Part shown: positions 21,160-31,421 of the stretch, piece after piece | Layout of the letters: each line of letters starts with the position of its first letter | Position numbering within the stretch: the stretch's first letter is position 1 | IMG/VR virus record: IMGVR_UViG_3300008107_000074 | Coordinates: 22,966-86,965 of that record | Origin: a virus | DNA: 64,000 bases | Direction: 5' to 3' (one strand) | Notes under the pieces: model-generated | Told to the model about the DNA's origin: nothing | The model's input: only the letters and a program-made list of their open reading frames with translations | Database searches by the model: none | Program-made: the position numbers and the translations under genes

Positions 21160-22326
21160 TTATTGTTTTCTAATATTAAAATATCCGTTTCCATAAATTG
21201 ATAATTCACCTGTGTTGTCAATTTCAGATAATCGTAATGTTTTTTCCATTACACCTTGTTTTCCTCTTTCAACAAAAATGTCAGAATAGATTACTGGTTC
21301 ATCAATAAATCCTAAGAAATGTTCATTTCTTGTAATAACCTTATTGATGACTTCTTCTTTTGTAAATCCTGATGTTGTACCAGTAATTGTAGTGATTCCA
21401 TCCTCAAAATCTTGATAATACAAATTATCAATTGTGTATGCACTGTAAGCCACACCATTTGTTACTCCTGTAGTTACACCTGAGTATGTATTTGAACCGT
21501 ATAATTTTAATTCGCTAATTTTACTTTTACCAATTGCAGCATATGTAAATGTGGTATAACCTGTGTTGGTTCCATTATAGTCTAAATCGTTTAGATAATT
21601 TTGACTTTGACCCGATATGTTGGTGTATGGTATTGTGAACCCGGAGAATGTCCCTAATGGGTTAGAGACAGTGGTATTTGAAGGTACTTGTACTTTCTTT
21701 TTAGTTTCAAACTGACTCCATGGTGTGTTGATTGAAATTGATATGGTTGTTTCGCCGGTGGATGAATATGTTTTTGTTGCGGTAATTCCAGTTGTTGATA
21801 GAATACTTGTAGTCCCGTCTCCCCAACTGACAGTAAAATCGATAAAATGTATTTCAGAAACTTTACTCGTGTCCACCGTATTGTAAACCTGAACTGTGTT
21901 ACCGGTCTGAGTATAAGAAAAGTTACAAATTTGTTCAACTTGTTCAAGTTCCCCATCAAAACCAACCATTACACCCATTTCGTCAACGTGTGTTTCTAAA
22001 AATATCGGTAACATGTGTTCACCATACGCCTCCCCTTTTGTAATATTGTTCCAACCATATAGTTCTAAAGTTAAATCACAACCAGCGTCTCCGTAAGAGT
22101 TGGTTGGTATGGTGGTTCCCGTCCACATGTAGTATCCATTACTAACAGTACCACCAGTGACGTTATACACTATAAAACCATCTAAAGGGTCAAGATATTG
22201 AGACTCCGACCACGATATTAAACTACCCAAACTATTGTACCAATATGGACCATCGTTTGAATACAATTTAACATTAGGAATATTTTTCCTAAGTATTTCG
22301 TATTTTGTTGGTGATTTAATATCCAT
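21160..22326 (-). CDS. Baseplate/tail protein with PKD-like domain
   Basis: A 388-residue protein. Residues about 165-205 contain VSWGDGTTS followed by KTYSSTGETTISISI, the WGDG...Y.S.G pattern typical of PKD (polycystic kidney disease) beta-sandwich domains. The rest is Gly/Thr/Tyr-rich and looks beta-structured. Its start (22326) overlaps the end of the upstream gene (stop at 22326), so translation is probably coupled. PKD domains in phage tails commonly serve as spacers or adhesion modules; the exact role here is inferred. Confidence 0.55.
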   Translation of the reverse strand: MDIKSPTKYEILRKNIPNVKLYSNDGPYWYNSLGSLISWSESQYLDPLDGFIVYNVTGGTVSNGYYMWTGTTIPTNSYGDAGCDLTLELYGWNNITKGEAYGEHMLPIFLETHVDEMGVMVGFDGELEQVEQICNFSYTQTGNTVQVYNTVDTSKVSEIHFIDFTVSWGDGTTSILSTTGITATKTYSSTGETTISISINTPWSQFETKKKVQVPSNTTVSNPLGTFSGFTIPYTNISGQSQNYLNDLDYNGTNTGYTTFTYAAIGKSKISELKLYGSNTYSGVTTGVTNGVAYSAYTIDNLYYQDFEDGITTITGTTSGFTKEEVINKVITRNEHFLGFIDEPVIYSDIFVERGKQGVMEKTLRLSEIDNTGELSIYGNGYFNIRKQ

Positions 22327-23159
22327 TATTGTTTTCTTTCATAAAAATTTATTGGTGCGGTTACTATTCCTTTTCTTGTACCTAATGAACCATTATACGC
22401 ATAAACTATGTATGAATAATTTGTTCTATCTATAATTACTTTATAGTAGACATCTTCTTCTTCAGCATACGGTGTTGTTGCATTTACATTTTTTGATTTA
22501 TTTACAAAATCAATAACACTTCCGTCTTTTGCATTATAGTACTTGGCGGTCATATAAAATGTATTTCCCGTAATATTTGTTTCATCAAATGGTGAATCAT
22601 CCGCAAACCAAAAAAAGTACATATTTTCCGTATTTCTGTAGTTTGAACCAGTGAAAACAGGGACATAAACAAAATCGTTTAGAGGTAACGTAGCTCCCGA
22701 CGGTGTGCCTGTATAATATATTCTTTCACCAAGAGGGAGTGATAAATTCTTTGCAAAAACCAATCTTCTATTCGTTTGATTTGGTGATGCGTCATTATTA
22801 GTTTTGTAAAACTCTAATCTGAAAAAACTTTCTGTTGACTGTTTTAACATTTTAGAATTTTCTTCCATTGTTATTCCAACGTCTTCATAATTTTGTGAGT
22901 AATTACCAAAACTATTCAAAAAATAAAAATTATACCATATGTCCGTTTGGTTAAAAGTATTATCAGTTACCGGTGAAACTTGGTCATATGCGGTATGTAT
23001 GTATCTTACAGTTTCATAATTTTCAGTTGGGTTGATGATTTCATATAAAATCTCTTGCTCCATCTGCTCAGCATTATCAGTCCAACCCAAATCTGTTTTA
23101 AACATTTGGTTTGATGGAATTATAATTGTTTGGTCATTATTTTTAGCAAGAATTTTCAT
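22326..23159 (-). CDS. Baseplate/tail structural protein, unknown family
   Basis: A 277-residue protein starting MKILAKNNDQTIIIPSNQMF. The opening (KKxIIxPSxxxF type) is loosely similar to that of its upstream neighbour (MDKKRIILPSKKFF), which suggests the two dock onto the same partner or are distant paralogues. The sequence is rich in aromatic residues and Asn. It lies in a tight run of genes with 1- to 2-nt gaps or overlaps, so it belongs to the same transcript as the wedge proteins. No function is recognised. Confidence 0.5.
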   Translation of the reverse strand: MKILAKNNDQTIIIPSNQMFKTDLGWTDNAEQMEQEILYEIINPTENYETVRYIHTAYDQVSPVTDNTFNQTDIWYNFYFLNSFGNYSQNYEDVGITMEENSKMLKQSTESFFRLEFYKTNNDASPNQTNRRLVFAKNLSLPLGERIYYTGTPSGATLPLNDFVYVPVFTGSNYRNTENMYFFWFADDSPFDETNITGNTFYMTAKYYNAKDGSVIDFVNKSKNVNATTPYAEEEDVYYKVIIDRTNYSYIVYAYNGSLGTRKGIVTAPINFYERKQ

Positions 23160-23160
23160 A

Positions 23161-24921
23161 TTAACATTTAAACTTGTTTACGTTCTTAACTTTATCTTGT
23201 TTATTCCTGTAGATATTTTCGTTTCGTAAATAAAAATCAATATCACTTTTTACATAATGTATATTATTAATAAAAGGAAAGTTGGTACCGAAACCATCAG
23301 GGTCAATAAATCCATGGTCGTATAAATCTCTCCATTTCCATAACGCCTCGTCTTCAAAATATTTTGAATTCTGTGGTAATCCGTATACTTGATTTGTTGT
23401 TGAAGTTTCAATATATGGTGACAATTGTCTTAGTTTTACTCTATGGTGTGGTTGATAATAAAGACCATACATGTTTGTCATTGAACCACCTGAAAAGGTT
23501 ACAGTTGTACCCGTTTGTCCATAATCAAAAACAAATAAAGGATTAGAGAATCTGTGATATGATTCACTTATAATTCTTTCTTTTAATTCTGAACGATTGT
23601 ATTCAACAAAGGCACCATGTAAAACTGTACCAACAGGTAAATCTACACCTGTTGTAAAATTATAGGTTGTTGCACTAATCGTTCTCGAGAAACCACTTGT
23701 TAATATGGACGTTTCAGTAGTTCCTGTACCATTAAAATGTTCGTCAACCCATGTATCATGAAAATTGAATTTCCAACCAACTTTAGGTGGGTATTCAAAA
23801 TAACCGTTTCTATTGGCCAAAATGGTACTTACATAAACTTCAGTTGGTAAATAACCTAAATTATTAGTTAATCCCGTAAGAACAAATGGTTCTTTGAAAT
23901 CATAAATTAATGATTCCATCATATTCCTTTCAACCAAAACATCAGAAACACCAGCACTATTTTCTAAAAGTAATTTTCTTTCGTTTTCCCAAATAGATGA
24001 CTCAAATCCAATTTTGTCTAATATATAATCTTCCCTTTCTGTTAGTGTTTTGTGTTTGTGAACGTAATAATTAGATGTGGAACCTGTTATGTCATTTCTG
24101 TCAAGACATCGTTTACCAAAAACAACTGTTGAAAGTGTTGAACCAGAGGGTAATTCGGATTTAGATATTTCTAAAACATATTTTTCAGAATTATATATTG
24201 AGTCACCAACACTTATAATTGTGAATGTTTTACCCGTGACATTTACCGCGTTATTAAAACTACCTCCGCTTAGTGTAATAAATTCACCCGATAACATTCC
24301 GTGTTCTACAGGACTTGTTAACTTGTATGTGTTACCATTGCTTTCAACCCTAAAAGGTATTCCATCGCCTGATGTAAAACTAAAATAAGTTCCACCACTT
24401 AATGAATATTTCATCGGATAAGCACTGTCTTGACCATAAACATATGAAAGGTATATGTTCCAATTGTGATATGGTGCTTGTATGGACGATATTGAGGTGT
24501 GTTCAGTTTCTCCTGAATAAGCAAAAATGGGACTGTACGTTGTTAATGATGAAATAGTTTGTATAGTGTTTATTTGTCTTACCACATCTTTTCTTAAAAA
24601 AGCAAATTCTTGGTAGGGTATGAAACCTGTAAAATCATTATTACCACCGTCACCAACCAAATACAGTCTTTTTAATAATGGATTATATTCAGATGAACCA
24701 CTATAAAGATTTCTAAAAACCATTTTTAGTTTACCATGAATTTTATAGCTATTACTTTCGTTCCTTTCTTTATTAAAGAGCTCCGCGTTACTTAGAATAA
24801 TTGTTCTGTCACCTTCTCTTAAAAGATTCTCAGTTTCCTCTAACCCAACACGAATTGTTTGGTCTTCATTGATTGAACCAAAAAATTTTTTAGATGGTAA
24901 TATAATCCTTTTTTTATCCAT
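23161..24921 (-). CDS. Baseplate/tail structural protein, unknown family
   Basis: A 586-residue protein beginning MDKKRIILPSKKFFGSINED. It has mixed beta-type sequence with Gly/Thr/Ser-rich loops in the middle (around SLSGGTYFSF and TLSGGSFNNA) and a charged C-terminus (NKQDKVKNVNKFKC). The ATG overlaps the stop of the 1374-aa gene by one base. Position between wedge proteins and PKD protein argues for a peripheral baseplate component. No family recognised. Confidence 0.5.
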   Translation of the reverse strand: MDKKRIILPSKKFFGSINEDQTIRVGLEETENLLREGDRTIILSNAELFNKERNESNSYKIHGKLKMVFRNLYSGSSEYNPLLKRLYLVGDGGNNDFTGFIPYQEFAFLRKDVVRQINTIQTISSLTTYSPIFAYSGETEHTSISSIQAPYHNWNIYLSYVYGQDSAYPMKYSLSGGTYFSFTSGDGIPFRVESNGNTYKLTSPVEHGMLSGEFITLSGGSFNNAVNVTGKTFTIISVGDSIYNSEKYVLEISKSELPSGSTLSTVVFGKRCLDRNDITGSTSNYYVHKHKTLTEREDYILDKIGFESSIWENERKLLLENSAGVSDVLVERNMMESLIYDFKEPFVLTGLTNNLGYLPTEVYVSTILANRNGYFEYPPKVGWKFNFHDTWVDEHFNGTGTTETSILTSGFSRTISATTYNFTTGVDLPVGTVLHGAFVEYNRSELKERIISESYHRFSNPLFVFDYGQTGTTVTFSGGSMTNMYGLYYQPHHRVKLRQLSPYIETSTTNQVYGLPQNSKYFEDEALWKWRDLYDHGFIDPDGFGTNFPFINNIHYVKSDIDFYLRNENIYRNKQDKVKNVNKFKC

Positions 24922-27900
24922 TATTCTTGAGATGGGAACGCACCTTTTGGTCCAAATAATTTTATAAATTTATCAACCGCAGTTGCGCCTGGTCTTAATC
25001 CAAAATAAAATAAGAATGGTGTTGATAATATTTGTTTATTACCAGTATAATTTACTTGTGTTGGTTTTAATATAAAATCAACATCATTATTCCACGGTTT
25101 TGAAGCCCATCCCCCCACCTCTCCAACTCTAATCCACAAAGTACCTGCATCCGGTGATAAAGTGGTTCCTGATGTTATATGTAAAACAGTAAACCCTTCC
25201 TCTTGATTGTTGTAGTTTAGATGCACGTCGTTTGTATCTTCAACATCAAACGAACCATCGTTAACATCAGCACCTGCGATTGTGAATGTATCTCCCGAAT
25301 ATGTTTTTGTCATCGGAAATAAAACATAATTATATGTTGAATCACCCGTAAACGCATAATTATACGTCATTCCTTGTAATCTCTGAGAAACAACAGTGGC
25401 ATAATCCCAAGATTGTCCATATCCTTCACCAAAACCTTGTCCGTCCTTATCCCAATAAAAAAATGGAACAATTTGTGACGATTCTGTTAACCTACCTGGT
25501 TCATTTAGACAAACTCTAACCCTATAACCGTCATCGTCTAAAACAAAATTTATCGGCATTGGTCCATTCGTTGTTCCGGATTGTGATTTAAATAATTGAA
25601 CATAATCATCAGGGTCAAGAATTACAGGACTGTATTGACCATAATATCTATTTTGTAAATCAAATTCCTCAATACCGGCTTCATTGTTAATTGATATTAA
25701 TTGTAAAACGTCACCATTTAATATTTCTTTATTAGTGTTAAACGGGTAGTATGAAGTGTATCCATTATTAGAGAAAAAATCTTTATAATTATAATTGGCG
25801 TTTGTGTCAAGTCTGTAATTAATGTAAAGACCCAACATTTCTTTAAAATTTTGATACGATGTTGAACCTATACTTCTAACAATAGAGCAATTTGGGTCTA
25901 ATGTTGGGTCTACACAAATTTCTTTAATAAATTCATCTCTTGGACCTAAATCCATTATTGTTGTTGGGTGTCTTAGGGTACTGAATTCAGAACCTGATGC
26001 CGTTTTTTGGAAAATCGAGCCGTTCCATTTTGTGGACCTGTAATAAAATTTTTTTACTGCGTCATTTGATGTTTTTTCTGAAACTTTATAATATAGTAAA
26101 TTTTGACAGTAATTGGTCCCTCTGACGTTCAAATCTAAAGTTTCTTCATTGTCCCATCTCACTCTAGCTTTGAAAGGGAACATATAAAGAGAACCCGCTA
26201 ACCAGTTGTCAAAAAAGGAATAATTAGCAATACCTTCGCAGAAAACTTTATTTACCAATTTTCTTCTTGCATATTCTCTGATTAATTTAAATTGTACATC
26301 TCTATTGTCTGTATGAGCCGCGGGAATTACTGTGTAAACACCAAATCTAAATTCAGAAAAACCACTTCTCGTGTCACATTTTATCGAACAAGGGTTTTTG
26401 GACAAGTCATTAGCTGCTGCTTGTCCAACTACCATTAAGTTTAAATTATTACAATTTGTACCAGGGTTTGCCGTTGTTCCACTATAATCGGCAGTAGTAC
26501 CGCTTGCACAGTAACTTATTTTTACAATACCACTATCGTCATATATTGTATTTTGAGATAAACACCCTTCGGGTAAAGATGTGGAATCAAACGAGCTTGT
26601 TGTTGAACCGGTTATCGGGTAATTTGAATCGTATATTTCGTAAGTGAATCCCGACCAAACATAATCTTTTGGGATTGTTGGGTCGTTCCATTGTAACCAC
26701 GAATTTGCGGACGCTAAATCTCTACCTAAAACACCTGTTGTTGAACCACAAGTATAGTTTCTGTAAAGAAAAGTATAACTATTTCCTGTTGTTAATCCAC
26801 TTAATGCTGTAATATCGGCCGTTTGTGCACCTGAATGAGCTAGATAAGAAGTAACCCTTATGTAATAATTTCTATTAGGATTTACTATTATATTGTTTAT
26901 AATTGTTGATAATGATTGTCCATACGTGTAACCCGTATAATAATAAGATGTTAAACCACTTGAGGGTGATTCACTTAAAAAATATTCTCTTTCAGTTGGG
27001 TCATAGTCACATATAAAAATATCTGTCACCGTGGAATCACAGGTTCCTGTTACCACGGGTACACCATCTCCACCAGCGTAGGACATAGAACCATCTCTAG
27101 CGCAAACACCTGTAACTGATGACCCACTAAATGGTATTGATTGGGATTGAATTGAGTTATTAGTACAATCTCTCCAAGTATAGGTGGTTGTGCCAGTAGT
27201 TGGTGGTGGTAAAGTGTATGTTGTACAATTAACCAAAAAAGTAAGTTTGTCTCGAACCGCGGTACCACTAGCGACTTTTTGATATATGTTAGAAGGGTCG
27301 GTGTCAGTCGACGAATCTTCCGTAAAAACTTGAATTTCATCACAAGATTCACATTCGGGATATATTGTTAAACTTAATCTTACTGTTCCCAATGCTTGTA
27401 ATGGTTCAATAATTGATTCATCCCACCCGTCAAAAGGTGCCCAATAAAAAGTCCATCCTAAAATATTCCAAGGACCAATTCTAACTTTTTCATAAATTAA
27501 TTGAAATGGAGCAATGATAATTTGAACAGCACCAACAAAGGCGGTATATATGACTCTTTCGAACGCATTAATAATAATCGCCAAAAGAATTGCAAAACTA
27601 AACTTTCTCCACGCATAATTTATTGGTGGGGTGACAACACTTGATTCGCAATCTTCTTCCGCTTTTGGTGCAATATCTTTTATACCTAAAAAGTTGTCTT
27701 TACCACCTTTAAAATGCCCACCCATGTAAGATGTTACAGTGTAGACTTTGTTATATGTAAATCTATAGAAATAATCCTCAGGATAATAACTTCCATAAGT
27801 CTGATTGAATATTACTGATGAACTTGTGGCTGAAGTTGGGTAGTCGTCCCAATTTAATGAAAACGCATATGAACCATCAACGTCGGAATTGTACTCCCTA

Positions 27901-29045
27901 ATGTTTGGTATCAAATAACTAGCAACATATCTAACCCTACCTAAAGTTTCATTTTTACCTGATATTCTGAATCTATAACAAGCCGATGTTGGTATTCCTT
28001 TGTTAGGGTCATTTGTTGTTTCATTTTCACCAAATTCATTTGTGTACACAAAATCCATGTTCATGGGTAATGGGACCACAAATGAACCATCGTCCTCGAT
28101 ATCTTCTTGTATTTCGTATCTCTCAAGTATTGGTCGACCACTACTGTCTTTATTTGGTGTAAACCTTATTATTTCAATAACAGCATCAAATGTGGTTAAA
28201 TCACATTTTCGACCCATCTCACCTCTTGGTCTACAATTTTTATTTATTGTATTTTTACCTTTATCCGAATATATTGAACCTAATAGATACGCTTTTGGCT
28301 CTACTTTAACCCCTTTACTTGATAAATCAAAATCAGTTCTGGTTAATCCAATTTCACATAAATCTTCGTTACCCCAAAAAGGATAAACTTCTATAGTTTG
28401 ATTAAAAGAAACTATTTGAGGTAAAGTGTCTAAATCATTTGACGCTTTGTACGAATATGTATTTTTGAATTTGTCAACACCTAAACCTTGTCTAATAAAA
28501 TCGTCAGGTCTAAGTGAAAAACACCCAATATCAGATAAATCTACATCAACATGAATTGTTTGTGTCCCTACAGGAACACCCCAAATCATGAAGTCACCAG
28601 CATCGTTTGTTTTTACAGTGTATTTGTAATATTTTTCATAAACCTCAAGAACCTCTTCTCTCGTTAAAATATCTTTTTGGTCAGGGAATGTACCGGTTGG
28701 TTCGTGTCCACCGTGTTGTTTTCGACTTGGTAAAAGATTATATCTATATCCTTCATCATTTTTACTATCTACCGTGGTAAATGGATATAACTCAGAAATT
28801 ACGGGGTCGTTTGAATCTTCTTCGGATATTGGAATGAAAATAGAAACTCTAGCATTTGGAACACCGAATCCATTGTTTACAAAGATTCTTCCACAAACAA
28901 CACCATAGTCCGCACACATTGAGGAGTATACCTCCGTCTGTGTGAATTTAAGGGATAATATTTCCAATAAGTCAAAGTCGTTTTTTAATTCGACAACAAC
29001 TTTTTGGTCTTTACCTATATTTGTGGAAATTCTGTGTTTCTGCAT
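24921..29045 (-). CDS. Large baseplate wedge protein (gp7 position) with carboxypeptidase-regulatory-like domain
   Basis: A 1374-residue protein directly after gp6, the place of gp7 in T4. Residues about 45-180 resemble a carboxypeptidase regulatory/transthyretin-like fold: GRIFVNNGFGVPNARVSIF, later TNDAGDFMIWGVPVGTQTI. Near residues 480-525 there is an unusual run of hydrophobic sequence (FSFAILLAIIINAF and FVGAVQIIIAPFQLI) that looks like one or two membrane-type helices. The C-terminal half is Cys/Thr/Gly-rich. The octamer TATTTATA lies 5 nt before the ATG. Homology to T4 gp7 is not visible by eye, so only the position supports that equivalence. Confidence 0.5.
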   Translation of the reverse strand: MQKHRISTNIGKDQKVVVELKNDFDLLEILSLKFTQTEVYSSMCADYGVVCGRIFVNNGFGVPNARVSIFIPISEEDSNDPVISELYPFTTVDSKNDEGYRYNLLPSRKQHGGHEPTGTFPDQKDILTREEVLEVYEKYYKYTVKTNDAGDFMIWGVPVGTQTIHVDVDLSDIGCFSLRPDDFIRQGLGVDKFKNTYSYKASNDLDTLPQIVSFNQTIEVYPFWGNEDLCEIGLTRTDFDLSSKGVKVEPKAYLLGSIYSDKGKNTINKNCRPRGEMGRKCDLTTFDAVIEIIRFTPNKDSSGRPILERYEIQEDIEDDGSFVVPLPMNMDFVYTNEFGENETTNDPNKGIPTSACYRFRISGKNETLGRVRYVASYLIPNIREYNSDVDGSYAFSLNWDDYPTSATSSSVIFNQTYGSYYPEDYFYRFTYNKVYTVTSYMGGHFKGGKDNFLGIKDIAPKAEEDCESSVVTPPINYAWRKFSFAILLAIIINAFERVIYTAFVGAVQIIIAPFQLIYEKVRIGPWNILGWTFYWAPFDGWDESIIEPLQALGTVRLSLTIYPECESCDEIQVFTEDSSTDTDPSNIYQKVASGTAVRDKLTFLVNCTTYTLPPPTTGTTTYTWRDCTNNSIQSQSIPFSGSSVTGVCARDGSMSYAGGDGVPVVTGTCDSTVTDIFICDYDPTEREYFLSESPSSGLTSYYYTGYTYGQSLSTIINNIIVNPNRNYYIRVTSYLAHSGAQTADITALSGLTTGNSYTFLYRNYTCGSTTGVLGRDLASANSWLQWNDPTIPKDYVWSGFTYEIYDSNYPITGSTTSSFDSTSLPEGCLSQNTIYDDSGIVKISYCASGTTADYSGTTANPGTNCNNLNLMVVGQAAANDLSKNPCSIKCDTRSGFSEFRFGVYTVIPAAHTDNRDVQFKLIREYARRKLVNKVFCEGIANYSFFDNWLAGSLYMFPFKARVRWDNEETLDLNVRGTNYCQNLLYYKVSEKTSNDAVKKFYYRSTKWNGSIFQKTASGSEFSTLRHPTTIMDLGPRDEFIKEICVDPTLDPNCSIVRSIGSTSYQNFKEMLGLYINYRLDTNANYNYKDFFSNNGYTSYYPFNTNKEILNGDVLQLISINNEAGIEEFDLQNRYYGQYSPVILDPDDYVQLFKSQSGTTNGPMPINFVLDDDGYRVRVCLNEPGRLTESSQIVPFFYWDKDGQGFGEGYGQSWDYATVVSQRLQGMTYNYAFTGDSTYNYVLFPMTKTYSGDTFTIAGADVNDGSFDVEDTNDVHLNYNNQEEGFTVLHITSGTTLSPDAGTLWIRVGEVGGWASKPWNNDVDFILKPTQVNYTGNKQILSTPFLFYFGLRPGATAVDKFIKLFGPKGAFPSQE

Positions 29046-29050
29046 TATTC

Positions 29051-29058
29051 TATAAATA
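29051..29058 (-). promoter_or_regulatory. TATTTATA motif upstream of the gp7-position gene
   Basis: Coding-strand TATTTATA, 5 nt before the ATG at 29045, in the 52-bp gap after gp6. Confidence 0.45.
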
Positions 29059-29097
29059 GAAAATTATGGATTTCCAGAAAAATAAATAAAAATTAAA

Positions 29098-30930
29098 TTA
29101 GAATGTAGTCGTTCCTAATGTTTTTACTCTAACTTTTATATCTTTCTGAGGAAATCTTATTTGATATATTTGGTTAGATTTCATATAGATAGTCATATCG
29201 GATTGAGCAATTTCTTTTGTGGTTGGGTCAATATATGATTGTAACACTTCAGAAGATGAATATTCTCCACCTACGTTATTGAAAACTCTTATATCGACAG
29301 CGTTTACCACTCCATTTACTTCACCTATTGTTTTATATAAATCACCAACAAATAATGGGTCACCCATTTTTCTTTTTTCAATTGAAAAATAACTAACAGT
29401 ATCCTCGATAATAGTTTTAACAATCTCTGTTTGGTTACCATTTTTATCAATAACAACGTCAATCTCTAGTGTGAAATCAACCACTTCACCGCTTTGAACT
29501 TCTAAAAAGTCATTAACCATTCGGTACTCGGCTAAGTAAGATAAAATGTTGTTTTTTAATGTGTTTGAAACAGTATCAATAAGATTACCATTCTCATCAT
29601 ATGACAATAATTTAATTTTTATTTTATTGTCTTCTTCCATCACGTTTACCTTAGCGGGAGCCCCATATGTTGATGGCATTGTCTCAATTAAAGATTTATA
29701 ATCATTAAGAGTTACCGCCCTATTTTGTGCAGAGAAGTTATATGCTATCATGTTTCTAACTTCTTCAATTGTGGGTTGGTCCGCACCTCCAACAGCTGGT
29801 GTTACGTTGGTTACGGTTAAAGAATTTTGTACTTGAGTGTTCGTTGATGAGTTAGGTCCATTAATAGAAAATTCAACATTATCTACACTTGTAATAATAT
29901 CAATACCGAGATTACTATCCTTACCTCCTCCAATTCTATATTTTATGAATAACGTTGTATTTGATTTCGGTAAAGCACCTAATGATAGGTTATTCAAATA
30001 CGTTCCAAGACTTACTCTTAAAGTACCTTGGTTATAGTTGTCCAAATTATCCAATGGATTAACATTACCAGAACCAAATGTTACCGAAAAATAATTTTCG
30101 GGAGTATATTCTGTAATAAATTTATTTGTAACTGGAACGTATGTTCCCGATATGAAATTATCACTATCAGATGCCGATGTTGGGTCGGGCACAAATACTT
30201 TATCTTGTATTAATGATTTTACTTCGTACCATTTATTTTCAGAACTTAAAAATTCAGAGTTAGTTGGATTATTTACAAAGTTTGTTCCCTCTTTATGAAT
30301 TACTCCACTCACCCCTAATATGTTTTGTTCAGGTAAGAATATTTTTAAGAAAGGTTTTTGGTCAACTTCTGTTATAACTTTTCTATATATTCTTGTTACA
30401 CCATTTACAACAGCTTCTCTTTTTACAATTGAGTATGATATGAGTCTATTATTACCATCAAAATTTGGGATTTTTAATCTGTTTGGTTCACCTCTTTTAT
30501 TGAAGGGATTTGAGAAATCAATATCGTCGATGGTTTCAAAAACTTGTCCCCCACCCGATACTTGTGCACCTGATTTTATAGTCCCCAAATAACGCTCATC
30601 TTCTTTATCTCCTCTAACAGGTACTTGTATTGTAAAATCACACAAAGAAACCGATGGTCTATTACCTGGTATTCTCATACCATATGTTTTGGCAATATGA
30701 TACAATGATTGTCTTTGTTGTGCAAAATCTAGCATTGTCTCTTGCCAAACCCTATCAATGTGAAAATGTAAATTGTCTGTCACAGCGGCATTTAAATCCA
30801 ATAAAACAGAATAAATTGATGCGTCATTTGTATTCTTAATCAAATCGGGATAATATTCCCTTGTGAGATTAACTAGTTCCTGTCTTAAACTCGCAAAGTC
30901 TCTGACGGCGTATGATATTTTTTTAGCCAT
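29098..30930 (-). CDS. gp6: Baseplate wedge protein gp6 (gpJ-like)
   Basis: A 610-residue protein, close to T4 gp6 (660). The N-terminus (SYAVRDFASLRQELVNLTRE followed by YYPDLIKNTNDASI) and the later helical segment (PTIEEVRNMIAYNFSAQNRA with VTLNDYKSLIETMP) are the signatures of gp6/P2 gpJ wedge proteins. In the T4 baseplate gp6 dimers form the iris-like ring that drives sheath contraction. Its ATG is 2 nt downstream of the gp25 stop, and gp25-gp6 adjacency is the standard order in contractile tails. Confidence 0.85.
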   Translation of the reverse strand: MAKKISYAVRDFASLRQELVNLTREYYPDLIKNTNDASIYSVLLDLNAAVTDNLHFHIDRVWQETMLDFAQQRQSLYHIAKTYGMRIPGNRPSVSLCDFTIQVPVRGDKEDERYLGTIKSGAQVSGGGQVFETIDDIDFSNPFNKRGEPNRLKIPNFDGNNRLISYSIVKREAVVNGVTRIYRKVITEVDQKPFLKIFLPEQNILGVSGVIHKEGTNFVNNPTNSEFLSSENKWYEVKSLIQDKVFVPDPTSASDSDNFISGTYVPVTNKFITEYTPENYFSVTFGSGNVNPLDNLDNYNQGTLRVSLGTYLNNLSLGALPKSNTTLFIKYRIGGGKDSNLGIDIITSVDNVEFSINGPNSSTNTQVQNSLTVTNVTPAVGGADQPTIEEVRNMIAYNFSAQNRAVTLNDYKSLIETMPSTYGAPAKVNVMEEDNKIKIKLLSYDENGNLIDTVSNTLKNNILSYLAEYRMVNDFLEVQSGEVVDFTLEIDVVIDKNGNQTEIVKTIIEDTVSYFSIEKRKMGDPLFVGDLYKTIGEVNGVVNAVDIRVFNNVGGEYSSSEVLQSYIDPTTKEIAQSDMTIYMKSNQIYQIRFPQKDIKVRVKTLGTTTF

Positions 30931-30931
30931 A

Positions 30932-31384
30932 TTATATGTTAATAATTATAAAATCGGACGAAACAAAAGGTTCGTTATTTATGTCATAGTCAATTCGAAC
31001 TTTTGCGGTATATGGTTTGGTTGAATAATCAGAAACTCTAAACAATCTTGAGTCCTCATCTTCTTGTGGGCTCATAGATTCTTCAGGGTCTTGGTCAGCG
31101 GGTGTAACTCTAATTGATTTTATTTCTAAATTAGGTATGTATAATTTCACCGCAGTTCTTATTTCATCTTCTATCTGACCCCATGTTACAGCGTCATTTG
31201 GTTCAAAAATAAATTCATATAATCTAGTCCCAAAATCAGGTAAATAATATCTTGAACCCTTTCTTGTTAATAACAAGTGAATCAAGTTTGCACGAATCTC
31301 TCTCTCAGGGGTTTCGGTCATAACCAAAAAATCACCCTTAGGACTAATTCTGAATGGAAAATCTATACCATATGTAATCGCCAT
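30932..31384 (-). CDS. gp25: Baseplate wedge protein gp25
   Basis: A 150-residue protein with the gp25/GPW fold signature: TPEREIRANLIHLLLTRKGS followed by RYYLPDFGTRLYEFIFEP. The PEREIRANL segment matches the conserved EPR-type helix that forms the core wedge bundle with gp6 in all contractile injection systems. The C-terminus is extended, with an acidic loop (DPEESMSPQEDEDSRLF). The start is preceded by TATTTATT three bases upstream, and the gene follows the terminator after nrdA, so it heads the second baseplate operon. Confidence 0.9.
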   Translation of the reverse strand: MAITYGIDFPFRISPKGDFLVMTETPEREIRANLIHLLLTRKGSRYYLPDFGTRLYEFIFEPNDAVTWGQIEDEIRTAVKLYIPNLEIKSIRVTPADQDPEESMSPQEDEDSRLFRVSDYSTKPYTAKVRIDYDINNEPFVSSDFIIINI

Positions 31385-31387
31385 ACT

Positions 31388-31395
31388 AATAAATA
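31388..31395 (-). promoter_or_regulatory. TATTTATT motif upstream of gp25
   Basis: The coding-strand octamer TATTTATT lies 3 nt before the ATG at 31384. It is one of ten similar sites upstream of virion genes and is proposed as a late promoter or start signal. Confidence 0.45.
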
Positions 31396-31421
31396 TAACT
31401 AAAGAACAAATACTAATAAAT

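Noticed and set aside
29051-29058. Plus-strand TATAAATA (T4 late promoter -10) as a promoter pointing rightward
   Set aside because: It would transcribe antisense into gp6. The motif is always just upstream of a start on the coding strand, including the plus-strand gene at 59000, so the TATTTAT orientation is preferred; not fully excluded.
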